Shown: positions 12,301 through 23,500, counted from the stretch's first letter. The stretch: DNA of 64,000 nucleotides from Rhipicephalus microplus (GCF_043290135.1 NC_134705.1:60539771-60603770), one strand, 5' to 3'. Numbers and translations are program-made. Notes: a model not told the origin generated them from the sequence alone.

Positions 12301-12830
12301 GCAGACTATCTAAGACACAATTAAAGTCTCCGCAAAGTATTGTGACGTAATCATCGAGAACGTAAGGGGTCAATGAGCGGAAGAAATCGTTCCTACAACT
12401 TTTCAGAGCGGGTGCATACACAGCAACAAGGCGCATGCGCAAACCACCAACCACGCATTTCAGCATCAGTGCGCGCTCGTCGCTATCTACCGTGTAAAAC
12501 ACGGATGTAAAAGGGGAAGGGTTCACTATCACTGCCCCGACACCGCGGCTACGTGCGGATGCCATGGAAAAAAAGCACGGAAGATTAAATCGCCTTTGAA
12601 AGGTGGCTACTTCTGAAGAAAAAACAAAATTTACTTCTTGTAAAAACAGCAAATGAACAAAATGTTCTCTGGCGAAATGAATTACTTCCGTCTGTTTACC
12701 TGGACTGCAAAACCCCTGAACATTTAGAGTAGGAATGTTAATCATGGCGCTAGAAAAAAAAGAACAAAAGAACATCGAAACGATACCTTCCCGCCAGTGA
12801 ACGACGGGCTGCACAACGTCCATTACAGGT
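9330..12830 (-). mobile_element. Element B: 5'-truncated Tx1/L1-like non-LTR retrotransposon
   Basis: It runs in the same orientation as element A and has the same domain order, but ORF1 is absent: beyond the endonuclease start (about 12745) the sequence turns into the plus-strand leader of element C. The 3' end has an AATAAA just after the ORF2 stop (9366 region). It is less decayed than A, with long open endonuclease and RT pieces. The boundaries are estimates to within roughly 50 bp. Confidence 0.75.
9366..12745 (-). pseudogene. Element B ORF2 remnant: endonuclease, RT, zinc segment
   Basis: Endonuclease (12745-12050) shows LNVQGF, LQEVNF, CGDFNCVLDS and, after a frame change, a SDHFP box near 12055. 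RT shows SAPGPDGLPTEF (11300-11587), LDQEHAFD and RGERQGCSLS (10478-10987) and an intact YADD box near 10650. A connection segment follows (10044-10295), and the C-terminal CPNC...H...C-type zinc segment lies in 9366-9899. Frameshifts separate these blocks, for example around 11290, 11600 and 10420, so the full protein cannot be made. Catalytic residues themselves are mostly retained, which suggests a younger copy than element A. Confidence 0.75.
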
Positions 12831-12904
12831 CAGGGGTTACAGGCCCGGGTGGGTCCTCGGAGCGCGACTGATTCGTCGCTGGCTGCTTACAGGGGTTTCC
12901 AAGG

Positions 12905-14670
12905 TTGTCCGCACTGGACGATGAGGAATGGTGTTGCCGATTCAAATCTGGCCTTCCCAATTGCATCTCGTCGTCCTTTTCAGAGCTGTGTGTTAATTGT
13001 GTAGGCTCGACGGCCGCCGCCCAGCCACAGGCTCGCAAAAGAGGATCAACACCCGCAGCTTGCGTTGAGTCCCCGCGGCAGTTGGCGATGTGGAAGCCAA
13101 CACACACGCCTCGAATCCGGTCGGACGAGTTGGTTATTGTGCTTAAACCAAAAATAACTATGGATCTGCACGCTGCGTTCGGCCCAGGCGGGATTGGCAC
13201 AGCAGTGCAACGCTTCACCGGCAGCACCACGAACGCTTGTGTCTCCGTGTGGCCGGTGTGGGACCAAAACATTGTTGTTATAGGTGTGAAAACGGTAAGC
13301 CTGGCCTGAAAGCTCATCGGGGACATCACGCTGACGATCGGGGACCGCCAGGTACCATTTCAAGGACATTTGAAATCAGCCGGAGAAGCCTGCAAGGGTG
13401 TCGTCACCGTCGCAGACAATGAAACTTTGGAATCCCTTCGACGCGAGCTCGAGTGGATCGACGGCGAAATTTTGTATGTGCGGAAACTCGGAACATCCAA
13501 TGTTGCAATGGTGCCTTCAAAGGACGCCGCGTTCCAAGATTCACTCACTCCTGCTGTGAAAACGTGCTAGTGCTCTACTACAAGAAAACGGTTCCGGCAT
13601 GTTACCGGTGTGGAACGGTGGGCAACAGACCGGATGCGTGCCCCAATCCGGACAATCAGCGGTGCATTCACTGTGGTGCGAAGGTGGAACTCACTCTGGA
13701 GGGCCCAGTGAAGCACGACAGTCAGCCCGAGTGTCTTATATGCGGTGAAAACCATTTCACCGGCTCAGCGCAGTGCATCGAAAAATTCCGGAAGGCATGG
13801 AAGCCCGCTCTAACACAGCGGCAACATGGACTAAAAAACAAGCAAAAAGAGCCCTCAGCAGCTCTCAGGACTGACGAAAAAGCGAAGCCCATGCATAACA
13901 AGCCCGAGACGACCAAAGCCCCAGTCGGACAGAAGTCGAGGACGTCTACCTTCGGCGCCGAGGATTTCCCGTCACTGGCAAACCCGCCCAAACAGGTGAG
14001 CAATCAGGTAGGGGTCTCCTCTCAGTTTCCCACTACAAACACTGCCTCCTCCTCCAATCCTGAAACTTTAAAACAATTGGAAGCCATGAAAAAACGCATT
14101 GAAACTCTGGAACGCGAAAATCGGGCGCTGAAGGCGTCGCAGGCTGCTACTGCTCCACTACCGTCGGAACCGGTGGCTGTGCACACCTCCGACCGCTCGG
14201 ACGATGAGCAGGACACTCAGTCAGACGTATCGGGTAACACTAGTGTGTCTAAAACTGTAGTAGGAGCTTCGAACGACATAGAAGGTCGACTAAGCAGACT
14301 AGACGCTAAACTTGAGGAGCAGAGCAAAATGATCCTAGAACAAACCAAGCTTACAGTACAAGACATTATTCCGCAGCAGCTGAACCTATCAGTTCAAGCC
14401 GCTATGCAAGACCTCAAGCAAAGCATTTTGCCAATTCTCACAGCCAGTGTACTACAAACCATTCAAAATTGGCTCACACCCATACTGGACGAACTCAAAA
14501 CTAGCACTAAGACAACAGAACAACCCCGACGCAAAATTGTTCATCGTAACCTGGCAAATTCCGAATCCGAGAGCAACATAGCCCAGTCGTTAACAAACCA
14601 AACTGAGTCCCCCACGCCTCTCCAGGCTGCCACGCTGGCTGCAGTGGTGAAATTGACACCTACACAATAA
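12905..14670 (+). pseudogene. Element C ORF1, gag-like with Cys knuckles and coiled coil
   Basis: The N-terminal portion (12905-13300) begins with the recognisable SALDDEEW and includes ELVIVLKPK and VWPVWDQN. It is split by a frameshift near 13300, continues through 13315-13560 (GDRQVPFQGHLKSAGE), and shifts again near 13550 into a frame that stays open to TAA at 14668. Knuckles follow: CYRCGTVGNRPDAC (the usual His is Asn), CIHC, and CLICGENHFTGSAQC. A heptad-rich segment near 14070-14130 predicts a coiled coil. No in-frame ATG is certain; 12905 itself is TTG. Family role: RNA-binding coat protein of the element. Inactive here. Confidence 0.7.
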
Positions 14671-14680
14671 TAAATTCAGG

Positions 14681-16221
14681 ATGGCAGGCAATTCTAAACA
14701 TAATAATAAAAGCTCCAAACAACAGCAACTCGATATTTTCCAGTGGAACTGCAGGGGGTTTAAAGATAGGAAAAAGAGGGCCACTCTTAACCTTTTCCTG
14801 CAGAATCAACATTTTACCCCTGCAGTTTTGGCGCTACAAGAAAACGGCTTACAGGCGAAATTGCCTGGTTACAACTCATTTCAGGGAAGTGCGTCCACCT
14901 GTGTTCTCGTACACAAGGAGTATACCACTTGTCAGATAGACCTCGATCTGTCAGAGGCGCATGAATGCACAATGGTAAAAGTCCTTCCCAATAAAAGACG
15001 AGGTCCTGGCTTGTACATTCTTAATGTATACAGTTCTCCCAAATCTAGGCAATATGTCTTCAACGAAATGTTTTATAAAGCGATTAAGGAAGCAGATAAG
15101 AACCCACTGGTGATATTGGGTGACTCTAACGCCCCCAGCTATCATTGGGGTTACACCCGCGAAGTCCCCAAGGGACGTAAATTGGCAGACCTCATATCCA
15201 CTCTTCGTCTATCGCTTCTCACAGATCCAATGAAACCCACTAGAATCGGGAATTCTGTAAACCGAGATACTTGCCCGGATCTATCACTGACTAAGAACAT
15301 TTCCTACGCAACATGGAAAAACTTAGAAGAAAGGCTCGGCAGTGATCACTGTCTCGTCAGAATCACACTCTCCGGCAACATAGGCCGTAAAACATGGAGC
15401 CAAGCTAAGCTGACAGATTGGACAGCCTTCCGCTCACAGGTGATCCCCTCTGTGCCAGGGGCGGGAGGATATACGGGATGGGCAAAACAGCTCCTTGCAG
15501 CCAATTCCAAGTGACTTAAAACTATAAAGACAACGGAAGACACCCCCGCCAACGATAAGTACCTGCTCCACCTTTGGGACGCCCGCAGAAGCTTAACTAA
15601 ACGTTGGCGGAAAAGCAAATTCAACCGCAAGCTGAAACTTAGAATAGCCTAGTTGAGTAAGCAAGCGGATGAATACGCTGCACAACTGAACGAATCCAAT
15701 TGGATAGAATGGTGCAATGTTCTAGCTAAAGAAATGAATACAAGGAAAGCATGGCGCCTTTTTCGAACTCTCGTGGACCACGCCCAAACCCGAGGAGAAG
15801 CGCAAAAGCAGCTCCGTCGAGCCCCGCACAGTTTTCAAGGAACCAACTACCAGCTGGCTGATGATTTGTGTGCTAGATACCTATGTCGCACCACGGGTCC
15901 CAACAGGAACGCATATGAATACGCAGGTAGGGAAAACAGTCAGCTCGATGCCCCTTTTGAAATGTGCGATCTGAAAGCAGCACTGAAAAAAATGCGCAGA
16001 GGCACTGCCCCGGGCCGAGACCTGATCATGGTAAAGCTGTTAGCAAATCTGTCAGACGATTCTTATTGGCATCTATTGCAGTACATTAACGCGATCTGGG
16101 ATGGCCAACCACTGCCAACTTAATGGAAAACAGCAGTTGTCACATTCATCCCCAAACCAGGCAAGCAAATCAGCACAGACAACCTCAGACCTATATCATT
16201 AACTTTATGTGCCGGCAAATT
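14681..16221 (+). pseudogene. Element C ORF2: intact endonuclease, broken and truncated RT
   Basis: It starts at ATG 14681, 10 bp after the ORF1 stop. The apurinic-type endonuclease is open for 277 codons, with QWNCRG, LALQENG, ILGDSNAPSYHWG and GSDHCLVRI. The same frame is then stopped at 15512 (TGA), 15650 (TAG) and 16121 (TAA), with RT-leading sequence between them including FEMCDLKAALKKMRRGTAPG and later NLRPISLTLCAGK. The sequence ends before the RT catalytic aspartates. These are three separate nonsense changes and a 3' truncation, with no frameshift. Confidence 0.8.
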
Positions 16222-16570
16222 GATGATGATGTTTGATGTTTTGTGGCGCAAGGGCCATTTTACGACCAAAGAGTGCCAGTTCACCTAACTAAAACTATGG
16301 ACAATGATTATGACAAGCGGCTGTATAAGGGCCATAAAATTCCTCGCGGTAAGGCAGGTAAAACCATACAAGTAATAAAATCATGACCATGCCGTGAAAG
16401 GTGTGTGTGGTGTGAATAGGTGACGAAAGTTGGTGATAATGAAAAACGATGGTGGACATGTATGGCATTAGCACAAGTTCTCACTCGTTCATACCCTTGC
16501 GTCCAAGGGCCGTGAGGCAAGTGCTTTCTTGTGTAGCCAGCGCAGCAAAAACCTCTCTGGAGAGGTTGTG

Positions 16571-19500
16571 CTATGGAATGCCTGGGTATATGATATGAAA
16601 ACTATGAATTTCTTTTAAAAACGCTAACAATGATTTGTGACTAAAAAGCGGTTCCCTACTGACGAACATTGCAGGGTGTAAAGGTATATGTTGTCGGTAG
16701 AGTAACGGAAAGTGTTGTTTTCTTAGAGTGTCCAACAGTTTGCAGTGAATTAAAATGTGAAGGACTGTTAATGCTTCACCACAATGGTGGATCGCCACCA
16801 GACAAAAGATGTGTGTGTGTGTTGTGTATGTGTGTCTAATCCTGAGTCTCGTTAGTATCACCTCTGTATTACGCGATTTCGATACGGGCTGCCAATGACC
16901 AAGGTGTGGCTTAACAATGTGTAGTTTGTTTTGTGTGTGTGTATCCCACTTGCTCTGCCAGTAGTTCCTGAGGTTTCGCTTGAGAGACGGCTTAAGATCA
17001 AGGGCCAGGATTGGTATGGGTGTAGGGGCAGTGCTTTTGTAGACGGATGTAGCAAGCTGACCCGCCCTCACGTTGCCTTGAATCTCACGGTGCCCTGGCA
17101 CCCAGCACACTACAACATGTTGTTTGACTGTGTAGAGTGTGCACAAAATGGAGTAAAGTGAGACAAGGACTGGGTTTTTTTGTTTTTTAAGAGTGTGCAG
17201 AGCCGTTACCACACTGAGGGAGTCCGTATAAATTACTGCTTTTTGTATTTGTAATTGCTTGATGTGTTTAGCCGCCACAAGCATCGCATCAGCTTCCGCT
17301 GTGAAGATACTTGTGCCTGGTTGTAGAGGGCCTGCATCCGAAAAGGATGGGCCGACAGCAGCGTAGGACACAGAGGAGTTAGACTTGGAGGCATCTGTAA
17401 AGAACTCAGGACGTGTGTATTTGTGTTGAAGTTCCAGGAGGTATGTTTGGATATGGGCAATAGGCGCATGTTTTGGTAACTTCTAGAAAAGACACATCGC
17501 AGTCTATTGTCTGCCATTGCCACGGTGGCGGGTATGCTACAGGAGCCATTAAACTGGGTTCAAGTGAGACTCCAGTTTCCTCGGCTAGACTCTTCAGGCG
17601 AACTGAGCAGAGCTGCCTTATTGAAGGCCTGTTTTGAAACAGAATTGAGCTCGACAAATCATTAATAGTAGAGTATGAGGGGTGCTTCTTGTCTGCTTTC
17701 ACCTTAAGGAAATAAACAAAGGACATGTATGTTCTCTGCAGATGAAGCAACCACTCATTTGACTCAACATAAAGGCTTTCTACGGGGCTGGTGCGAAAAG
17801 CACCCATAGAAAGGCGGATGCCCAAATGGTGCACGGGGTCCAGCATCTTCAAAGCACTTTGAGTCGCAGACTGATAAACAACGGCCCCATAATCTAAGCG
17901 GGTGCGAATGAGACTTCTATACAAGTTCATGAGCCATTGCCTGTCACTACCCCACGTAGTGCGTGACAACACTTTTAAAACATTCATGGCTTTTAAACAT
18001 TTTGTTTTTAAATTCTTGATGTACGGCACGAAGGACAACTTGTTGTCCAAGATTAGGCCTAAGAATTTATGCTCGGCTTTGACGGACAGACGTTGCCCGT
18101 TCAGTCGAATGTCAGGTTCCGAGTGCATGCCTCTCTTTCAGGAGAATAAGACACACGTGCTTTTTTTGTGGGTTCAGTGGGAATCCGTTTTCCTCTGCCC
18201 ATTTGGAGACCTTGTTTAAACCTAACTGAACCTGCCGCTCACACATTGCCAGATTGCAAGATCTAAAGCCAAGCTGGACGTCATCGACATATGTACAATA
18301 AAACATATTCTGAGGGATTGCCAAGCGCAAGGAATTGATTTTGATGAGAAAATGTGTGCAGCTAAGTACACCACCTTGTGGCACGCCTGTTTCCTGGACA
18401 AATGTTCGGGAAAGAACCGTGCCCACTTGGACACGGAAGGTCCGGTTTGACAGGTAACTTTCGATTATGTGAAACATTCTTCCGCGCACGCCAAGGTGGG
18501 ACAGGTCTCTTAGAATTCCTAATCGCCATGTTGTATCATAAGCCTTTTCGATATCGAGGAACACAGAGAAAAAATATTGTTTATGGACGAAGGCGTCTCT
18601 GATCTGTGCCTCGATACAGACAAGGTGGTCTGTGGTGGATCTACTCTCTCGAAACCCGCACTAAAATGGGTAAAGCAAATCGTTTGTTTCAAGAAAATAT
18701 ACAAGTCGGTAGTTTATCATTCTTTCGAAGACTTTGCACAAGCAGCTTGTAAGTGCAATAGGCCTCTAACTCGAAGCTAAAGAAGGGTCCTTGCCCTCTT
18801 TCAAAATGGGAATAATAATAGCCTCTTTCCAGGAGGTAGGGATAGTGCCAGAAAACCAGATAGCATTGTACAAACAAAGTAAGGTTTTTCGTGTTTCAGC
18901 TGGTAGGTTTTTTAACATTTCGTACACCACACGGTCAGAACCTGGGGCAGAAGTACTGCAGGAGTTTAGAGATGTTCGCAGCTCAGCTAGACTGAAAGCT
19001 TGGTTATATGCCTCGTATCTAGTGCATTTGTGTTCGAGTTTTTGCTTTTCTATTCTTGTTCTGTGTTTTTGGAAAGCGTCAGTATAGTGGGACGAGCTGA
19101 ATACCCGTTCAAAGCGTGCACCGAGGAAGTTTGCCTGATCTTCCAAGGTATCACCCTGAGTGTTTACGAGTGGAAGTCTGTGTACTTGTTTTCGTGCTAT
19201 CCTATCGACTATGTTCCAGACTTTAGCCTCCTGTGTGTACGAATTGATCCCTGACAAAAACTTCTGCCAGCTTTCTCTTCTGGCCTGCCGACGCGTTCTC
19301 CTGCCTTGAGACTTTATTTTCTTGAAGGTGTGAAGATTTTCGGCTGTTGGTGAGTTCCGAAGCAACCTCCATGCCCTGTTCTGTTCCTTTCGCGCATGTC
19401 GACACTCTGTGTTCCACCATAGGACGCGTCGTTTGCCGGGCATTCCAGATGTTTGCGGTATGCACTTCGCTGCTGCGTAAGTTAGAAAAGCTGTGAAGTA

Positions 19501-20278
19501 CTGCACAGCTTAATCTATGTTTAACCTACATATGTCTGTCCAACTCAAACGTGTATCGTTATGGAACTGTTCCTAGTCTGCTTTGTTTATCAGCCATTTG
19601 GGAACATGTAGAGGACATTCATATGTTGTGTGAACTCAACACTACAGGGAAATGGTCACTTCCATATAGATAATTTATGATTTTCCATTTCAGTAGGGGT
19701 AGGAGTGAAGGTGATACGATGCTGAGGTCTATAGACGAGTAAGTTTTGTTGGCAACGTTAGTGTACGTTGACGCTTTCTTATTCAACAAACAGGCACCGG
19801 AAGAGAAGAGAAATTGTTCAATGAGACGACCTCGTGCATCACAGCGAGAATCGCCCCACAGTCCACTATGTGCATTTAGGTCCCCAAGAAGCAAATAGGG
19901 TTCAGGCAGTTCGTCTATTAAAGACTGAAATTCACATCTTTCAAGACGGTGGTGGGGAGGTACATACAAAGAGCAGATGGTGTCGAGTTTTTTTAAAAGT
20001 ACCGCTCGAACAGCCACCGCCTCAAGGGATGTCTGGAGTGGTAATTATGTACACGCTACTCCTTGGTTAATAATAATGGCTACGCCACCGGATGACGCAA
20101 CAGCATCATCTCGGTCCTTTCGGTATATGACGTAAGCACGTAAAAAATTTGTATTGGAGGATTTTAGGTGTGTTTCCTGTACACACAGCACTTGAGGTGA
20201 GTGTTTGTATTAAAGCTCTTGGACGTCGCCGAGGTTCTTAAGCAGTCCTCTGACGTTCCAATGTATAATTTGTTCCAT
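16571..20278 (-). pseudogene. LINE-0 ORF2: endonuclease, RT, RNase H in several frames
   Basis: It starts at ATG 20278 and ends at TAG 16571-16573. Pieces are endonuclease with LLGDLNAHSGLWGD, SSIDLSIVS and GSDHFPVVL (19619-20017), a linker and RT fingers with STSAPGSD (18766-19506), RT with FLDIEKAYD, GVPQGGVLS and YVDD (18112-18564), thumb (17406-18128) and RNase H continuing through LQIQKAVIYTDS to a C-terminal Cys/His motif (16571-17371). Frameshifts or stops break the protein between these blocks. The open 3' end shows the ancestral C-terminus that the array copies have lost. Confidence 0.8.
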
Positions 20279-20343
20279 AATGGAAGTAATGTAGTGCTGT
20301 GTGTACGTTAAGGGAGTGACTTGTTTAGGCTGAAAGGTCGAGC

Positions 20344-21536
20344 TCAAATAACAGGGCTATTATCAGCCCCTGTTATGAGCTTTTTAGTTCTCTTGGCGCG
20401 CTCCAAAGAGCCGCGCCGGTTCTTTTGGCACCAGGGGTGCCGCCATATCCATTGCCTCCTCGGAGACACTGGATGCCCGCTCATGCGAGCTGGTTTTTCT
20501 AAGCTTGGGCCTCACCTGGCGAGGTGAGGCCTTGAGACCCGAGGAATCTGGAGTCTCTGGTCTCTGTTCAATAGTAGGCGGAGTAGACTAAGCTACTGCT
20601 GCCTTGGGGGCAGGCGCCACATCCAATGGCTCGCTCTACGCAAGCCGAAGGAGTGGCGAGGGCTGGTGCGACGCTGCCCCTTGGCGCGCCGCATCAGCAT
20701 AAGTGGGGCCATAAAATGACGAGACTCTTTTTCTTGCTTCTTTAAATGTAATGTTTTCTTTTATCTTTAAAGTGATGATCTCTTTTTCTTTTTTCCAGAA
20801 AGGACAGGAACGCGAGTGCGCGGCATGATTACCGCCACCGATCACACAGTGTGCAGGTGCTTCGCAGTTGTCGGACGCGTGGCCCACGTCTCCACACAGA
20901 CCACAAGTTTTCCGACCACGACAGCTTTGCGAGCCGTGGCCATATCTCTGACATTGGAAGCAACGGCGGGGGTTGGGAATATATGACCTCACGGATGGAT
21001 GTGTTTGTATACCCAGTCTGAATGGTTTCCGGCAAATCGCTCAAAGCAAAGGTTAGTACTAAGTGTTTGGTTGGTATTTCCTTTTGATCTCTTCTAATCT
21101 TAATACGCTGTACGTTTGTCATGTTCTGGCTCTTCCATCCTTCCAGAAGTTCAGCTTCGGTCAGGTCAAGCAAATCTGTGTCCGATATGACCCCGTGAGA
21201 TGAGTTCATGGACCTGTGTGGCGTAATACTGGTGGGTGTGTCTCCAAACGTTGTGAGGGTGTTCAGTTTATCGAATTGGTCTTTGTCAAGTATCTCAAGG
21301 AGTAGATCTCCGCTGGCCATTTTGGTAACCTTGCACCCAGCACCGAGAGTTTCGGTTAAGCATCTAGCCACTACGAAGGGGGATACAGTTCTGGCTTGCT
21401 TGTTAGTTTTTTCGCAGTGTATAACGTGGAAATGAGGAAACTTTTGTCTTGGCCGGATGAAAAAGTTGATATCTTCGGTGCGTACCTGCTTTGAGGAGGC
21501 ACGATCACTAAGTAAAGGGAATGCTGCTTTCTGCAT
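20344..21536 (-). pseudogene. LINE-0 ORF1, gag-like with three Cys knuckles
   Basis: The ATG at 21536 matches the ORF1 start of the array copies. Knuckles CFQCQRYGHGSQSC, CGLCGDVGHASDNC and a third with CVIGGGNHAAHSRSC (second Cys replaced by Gly) lie in 20780-20960. A frame change near 20990 and further damage toward the TGA at 20344-20346 break the frame. Family role: RNA chaperone/coat protein. Confidence 0.7.
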
Positions 21537-22194
21537 GCTAATTGTATGTTGTTCAGCAGTGTTGGCGGCCACCCATCACGGAGCCCAACGAGGGGACGCT
21601 GCAAGTTTGCGGATGCTGAAAGCTTGCAGACGTCAGCCGTACAACCCTGCTATAACCCAATGCGCCTAGGCCAAGGTAGGCTATTTGCAAAGGGTTAACC
21701 CTTGCCGCCGAGAAAATTGGAAGCAAGCAGAAGAGAGAAGTAGACAGGAAAGCTAAAAAAGTAAGAAAGACGAAGATGTAGGGAGAGAGAGCTAGGAAAA
21801 GGCGACTGCCGATTTTCCCTGGGTGGGTCAGCCCAGGGGTGCCGTCTACGTGAAGCCGGGGCCAAAGGGGTGTGTTGCCTCTGCCGGGGGGCCTTAATGG
21901 TTCAACCACACGGCGTCGGCTCAACCCCCAGGATCCCCTTTTCCCCGAACACGGCAAAGCCACGCACGGCTAGGCGTGGGAGGGAGTCAAAACTCCCCCG
22001 TTAGCTCGGGTCCGTGGTGTCTTCCCAAGAGTAGGTGAGTGGCATTGCGGAGAACCGGGAGGCTGCCCCAGGGGACTCCGAGGGCTTCACCCAGCCACAA
22101 CCGGAGCCCATTAAAGAACGGGCTCCAGGGACCAGGAGGGGAAGAGCAGGAGGCGGGGTTGGAATTAGCTAAGGCCCCCACCCTTCGTGCTGCC
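21537..22194 (-). other. LINE-0 5' untranslated region, longer than in array copies
   Basis: Homology to the array LINE leaders runs from ORF1 to the block CTCGGGTCCGTGGTGTC near 22004-22020, including the same hairpins. Beyond that the sequences differ: LINE-0 continues about 175 bp with unrelated GC-rich sequence up to the Z0 junction, whereas the array copies have about 40 bp of their own. Which represents the true 5' end is unknown. Confidence 0.6.
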
Positions 22195-22319
22195 ACTCAT
22201 CACAGTTGACTTTTCGCTCAGCATAGTTCATCTTATGCACGCTTCTTACGTCCCTGTGCATGTTGCTTGAGGTGAAGAAGGGTTTATCGCAGTACATACA
22301 CACACTCGAACTTGGCCAT
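22195..22319 (-). pseudogene. Z0 zinc-finger exon, truncated edge copy
   Basis: This is the left-edge unit of the array, cut by LINE-0 partway through the second finger. ATG is at 22319. A 4-bp GT-type expansion after the sixth codon shifts the frame. In the shifted frame the first finger reads CMYCDKPF, keeping the CxxC pair that every other copy has lost. It therefore shows the older form of the exon. Confidence 0.75.
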
Positions 22320-22954
22320 TGCAAGACGGAGTCTGTAAAAAATGAAATAAATTTCATACAAGCGCGGAACACAAACTGGTTTGAATGCGCTTTCTGGTAA
22401 ATTGCACGGGAACACCAAAGCTGAGGTCACTGCTTCAGTTTCGTTTCGGTTTCAACATTTGCCACAGGTTAAAGCCAAATTCGGCTATTTTTTTAACCAT
22501 GTCAAAATAATGGTGTTTCCATTTTCTTGAGACACTCTTGTCATGAGCCCAATAGCTGAAATGCTAACAAAAATTTGAAAAAAATTTTGGATAAGCAAGA
22601 AGAAGCTATACTCAAACCGAAACCTAACCGAGTGCACTGTCTATGCGCAAAGCACTATTTGGTTAGAGTGCGCTAGAAGTGTTGAGTGGCGTGACCGCAC
22701 CTCGACGCCTGATGCTTTCCGCGTTGCCTGTAGCCGCGGCGCTGCAGTCGAATAGCACTGATAGAGCCGTGCGCTGCATGCAGAAACTGCTATGCGCTCC
22801 GGCGATCAGAGCAAAGAAAACATTACATAAAAACAGGCACACCAAAATGGTCAAATGTCATATTGTGGTATCAACTTTCCCCCATTTATTTCGACATATG
22901 CCTTCACCTTTTGATACGCGCCAGGTGGTCTAAATTTCCGGAGCCCTGCACTAC
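22320..22954 (-). repeat. Remainder of Z0 unit
   Basis: These are upstream sequences of the Z0 exon (minus strand). They are much closer to the other units than the exon part is. The CRE-like motif is altered to TGAGGTCA near 22421. Confidence 0.7.
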
Positions 22955-23020
22955 GGCGTCTCTCATAATCATATAGTGGTTTTGGGACGTTAAACCCCAC
23001 ATATCAATCATGTAATCATA
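22919..23020 (+). repeat. Ruka-like SINE 3' segment, present in every Z unit
   Basis: The segment has CCAGGTGGTC, GGAGCCCTGCACTACGGCGT and TGGTTTTGGGACGTTAAACC blocks, a pattern I associate with the 3' end of tick Ruka-type SINEs. The family name is from memory and unchecked. The LINE insertion point (after CTCATAAT) lies inside this segment, so in LINE-bearing units it is split. Confidence 0.5.
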
Positions 23021-23061
23021 CGAAGCATGTTTAACTTGTTTCGGTAAGTGAAGGTCCAGTA

Positions 23062-23067
23062 TTTATT
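23062..23067 (-). terminator. AATAAA polyadenylation-type signal at the Z exon stop
   Basis: The hexamer overlaps the TAA stop (23063-23065) of the Z1 reading frame. The same arrangement occurs in all complete Z units at the low-coordinate end of the frame. It supports either a compact transcription unit or chance in AT-rich sequence. Confidence 0.35.
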
Positions 23068-23398
23068 TTTCTATTGTTGTTTTAAGTACGCAGCGTAACG
23101 GTAATGCGAAAGTCTGTGTGAATATCTGTAAACTAAGGTAGGGTTGACCTCTGGAAGAAAAATTGAGTAACTCACCATTCGTTGTCCGAAAGGTATACTC
23201 GTTGTACTCCGGCATGAACTCGTGTTCGTCTATACGGTGCTGCTTCAATTCGAACACCGTGAAGAACTTCTTATCGCACTCATCGCAGTCGATTTTTCGC
23301 TCACAATTGTTCATCTCATGCACGTTTCTTACGTGCCTGTGCATGTTGCTTGAGGTCAAGAAGGGTTTATCAGAGTACATACACTCAAACTTGGCCAT
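23063..23398 (-). CDS. Z1 two-finger C2H2 protein/exon (type c)
   Basis: ATG is at 23398, 13 nt after a strong acceptor (TTTTTTACAG, exon start 23411). The frame is open for 111 codons to TAA 23063. Finger 1 (residues 6-26) has C-x2-S-x12-H-x4-H: the second zinc cysteine is Ser (CMYSDKPF). Finger 2 (about 36-56) is a complete C-x2-C-x12-H-x4-H with CDECDKKF. A good donor GTGAGT at 23175 would end the exon after 74 codons in phase 1, so this may be the first coding exon of a longer gene rather than a complete protein. C2H2 pairs usually bind DNA or protein; no target can be inferred. Expression is unproven. Confidence 0.55.
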   Translation of the reverse strand: MAKFECMYSDKPFLTSSNMHRHVRNVHEMNNCERKIDCDECDKKFFTVFELKQHRIDEHEFMPEYNEYTFRTTNGELLNFSSRGQPYLSLQIFTQTFALPLRCVLKTTIEK

Positions 23399-23500
23399 TG
23401 CAAGAAGAAGTCTGTAAAAAATGAAATAAATGTCATACAAGCGCGGCACACAAACTGGTTTGAATGCGCTTTCTGGTAAATTGCGCGGGAACACCAAAGC

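Larger units (their letters stand above)
12831..16221 (+). mobile_element. Element C: I-group-like LINE, truncated in the RT
   Basis: This is the only plus-strand retroelement here. It has a gag-like ORF1 (about 12905-14670), a 10-bp gap, then ORF2 with a complete endonuclease and the start of RT. It stops abruptly at 16221, where the minus-strand LINE-0 begins with its GATGATGATG tail; the rest of the RT is not found elsewhere in the window. Its 5' leader abuts the 5' side of element B, so the two are head to head. Confidence 0.75.
16222..22194 (-). mobile_element. LINE-0: older I-group LINE copy, left of the array
   Basis: It has the same family and orientation as LINE-1 to LINE-5, but it is clearly diverged and carries several frameshifts. 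The 3' tail is the short GATGATGATG run at 16222 (ATC repeats on the minus strand). The left flank is element C and the right flank is a broken Z unit; the two flanks do not match, so no target site duplication is visible. Its 5' untranslated region differs from and is longer than that of the array copies. Two codons that are stops in all array copies are sense here (Lys at 17246 region and Ser at 16640 region). Confidence 0.85.
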
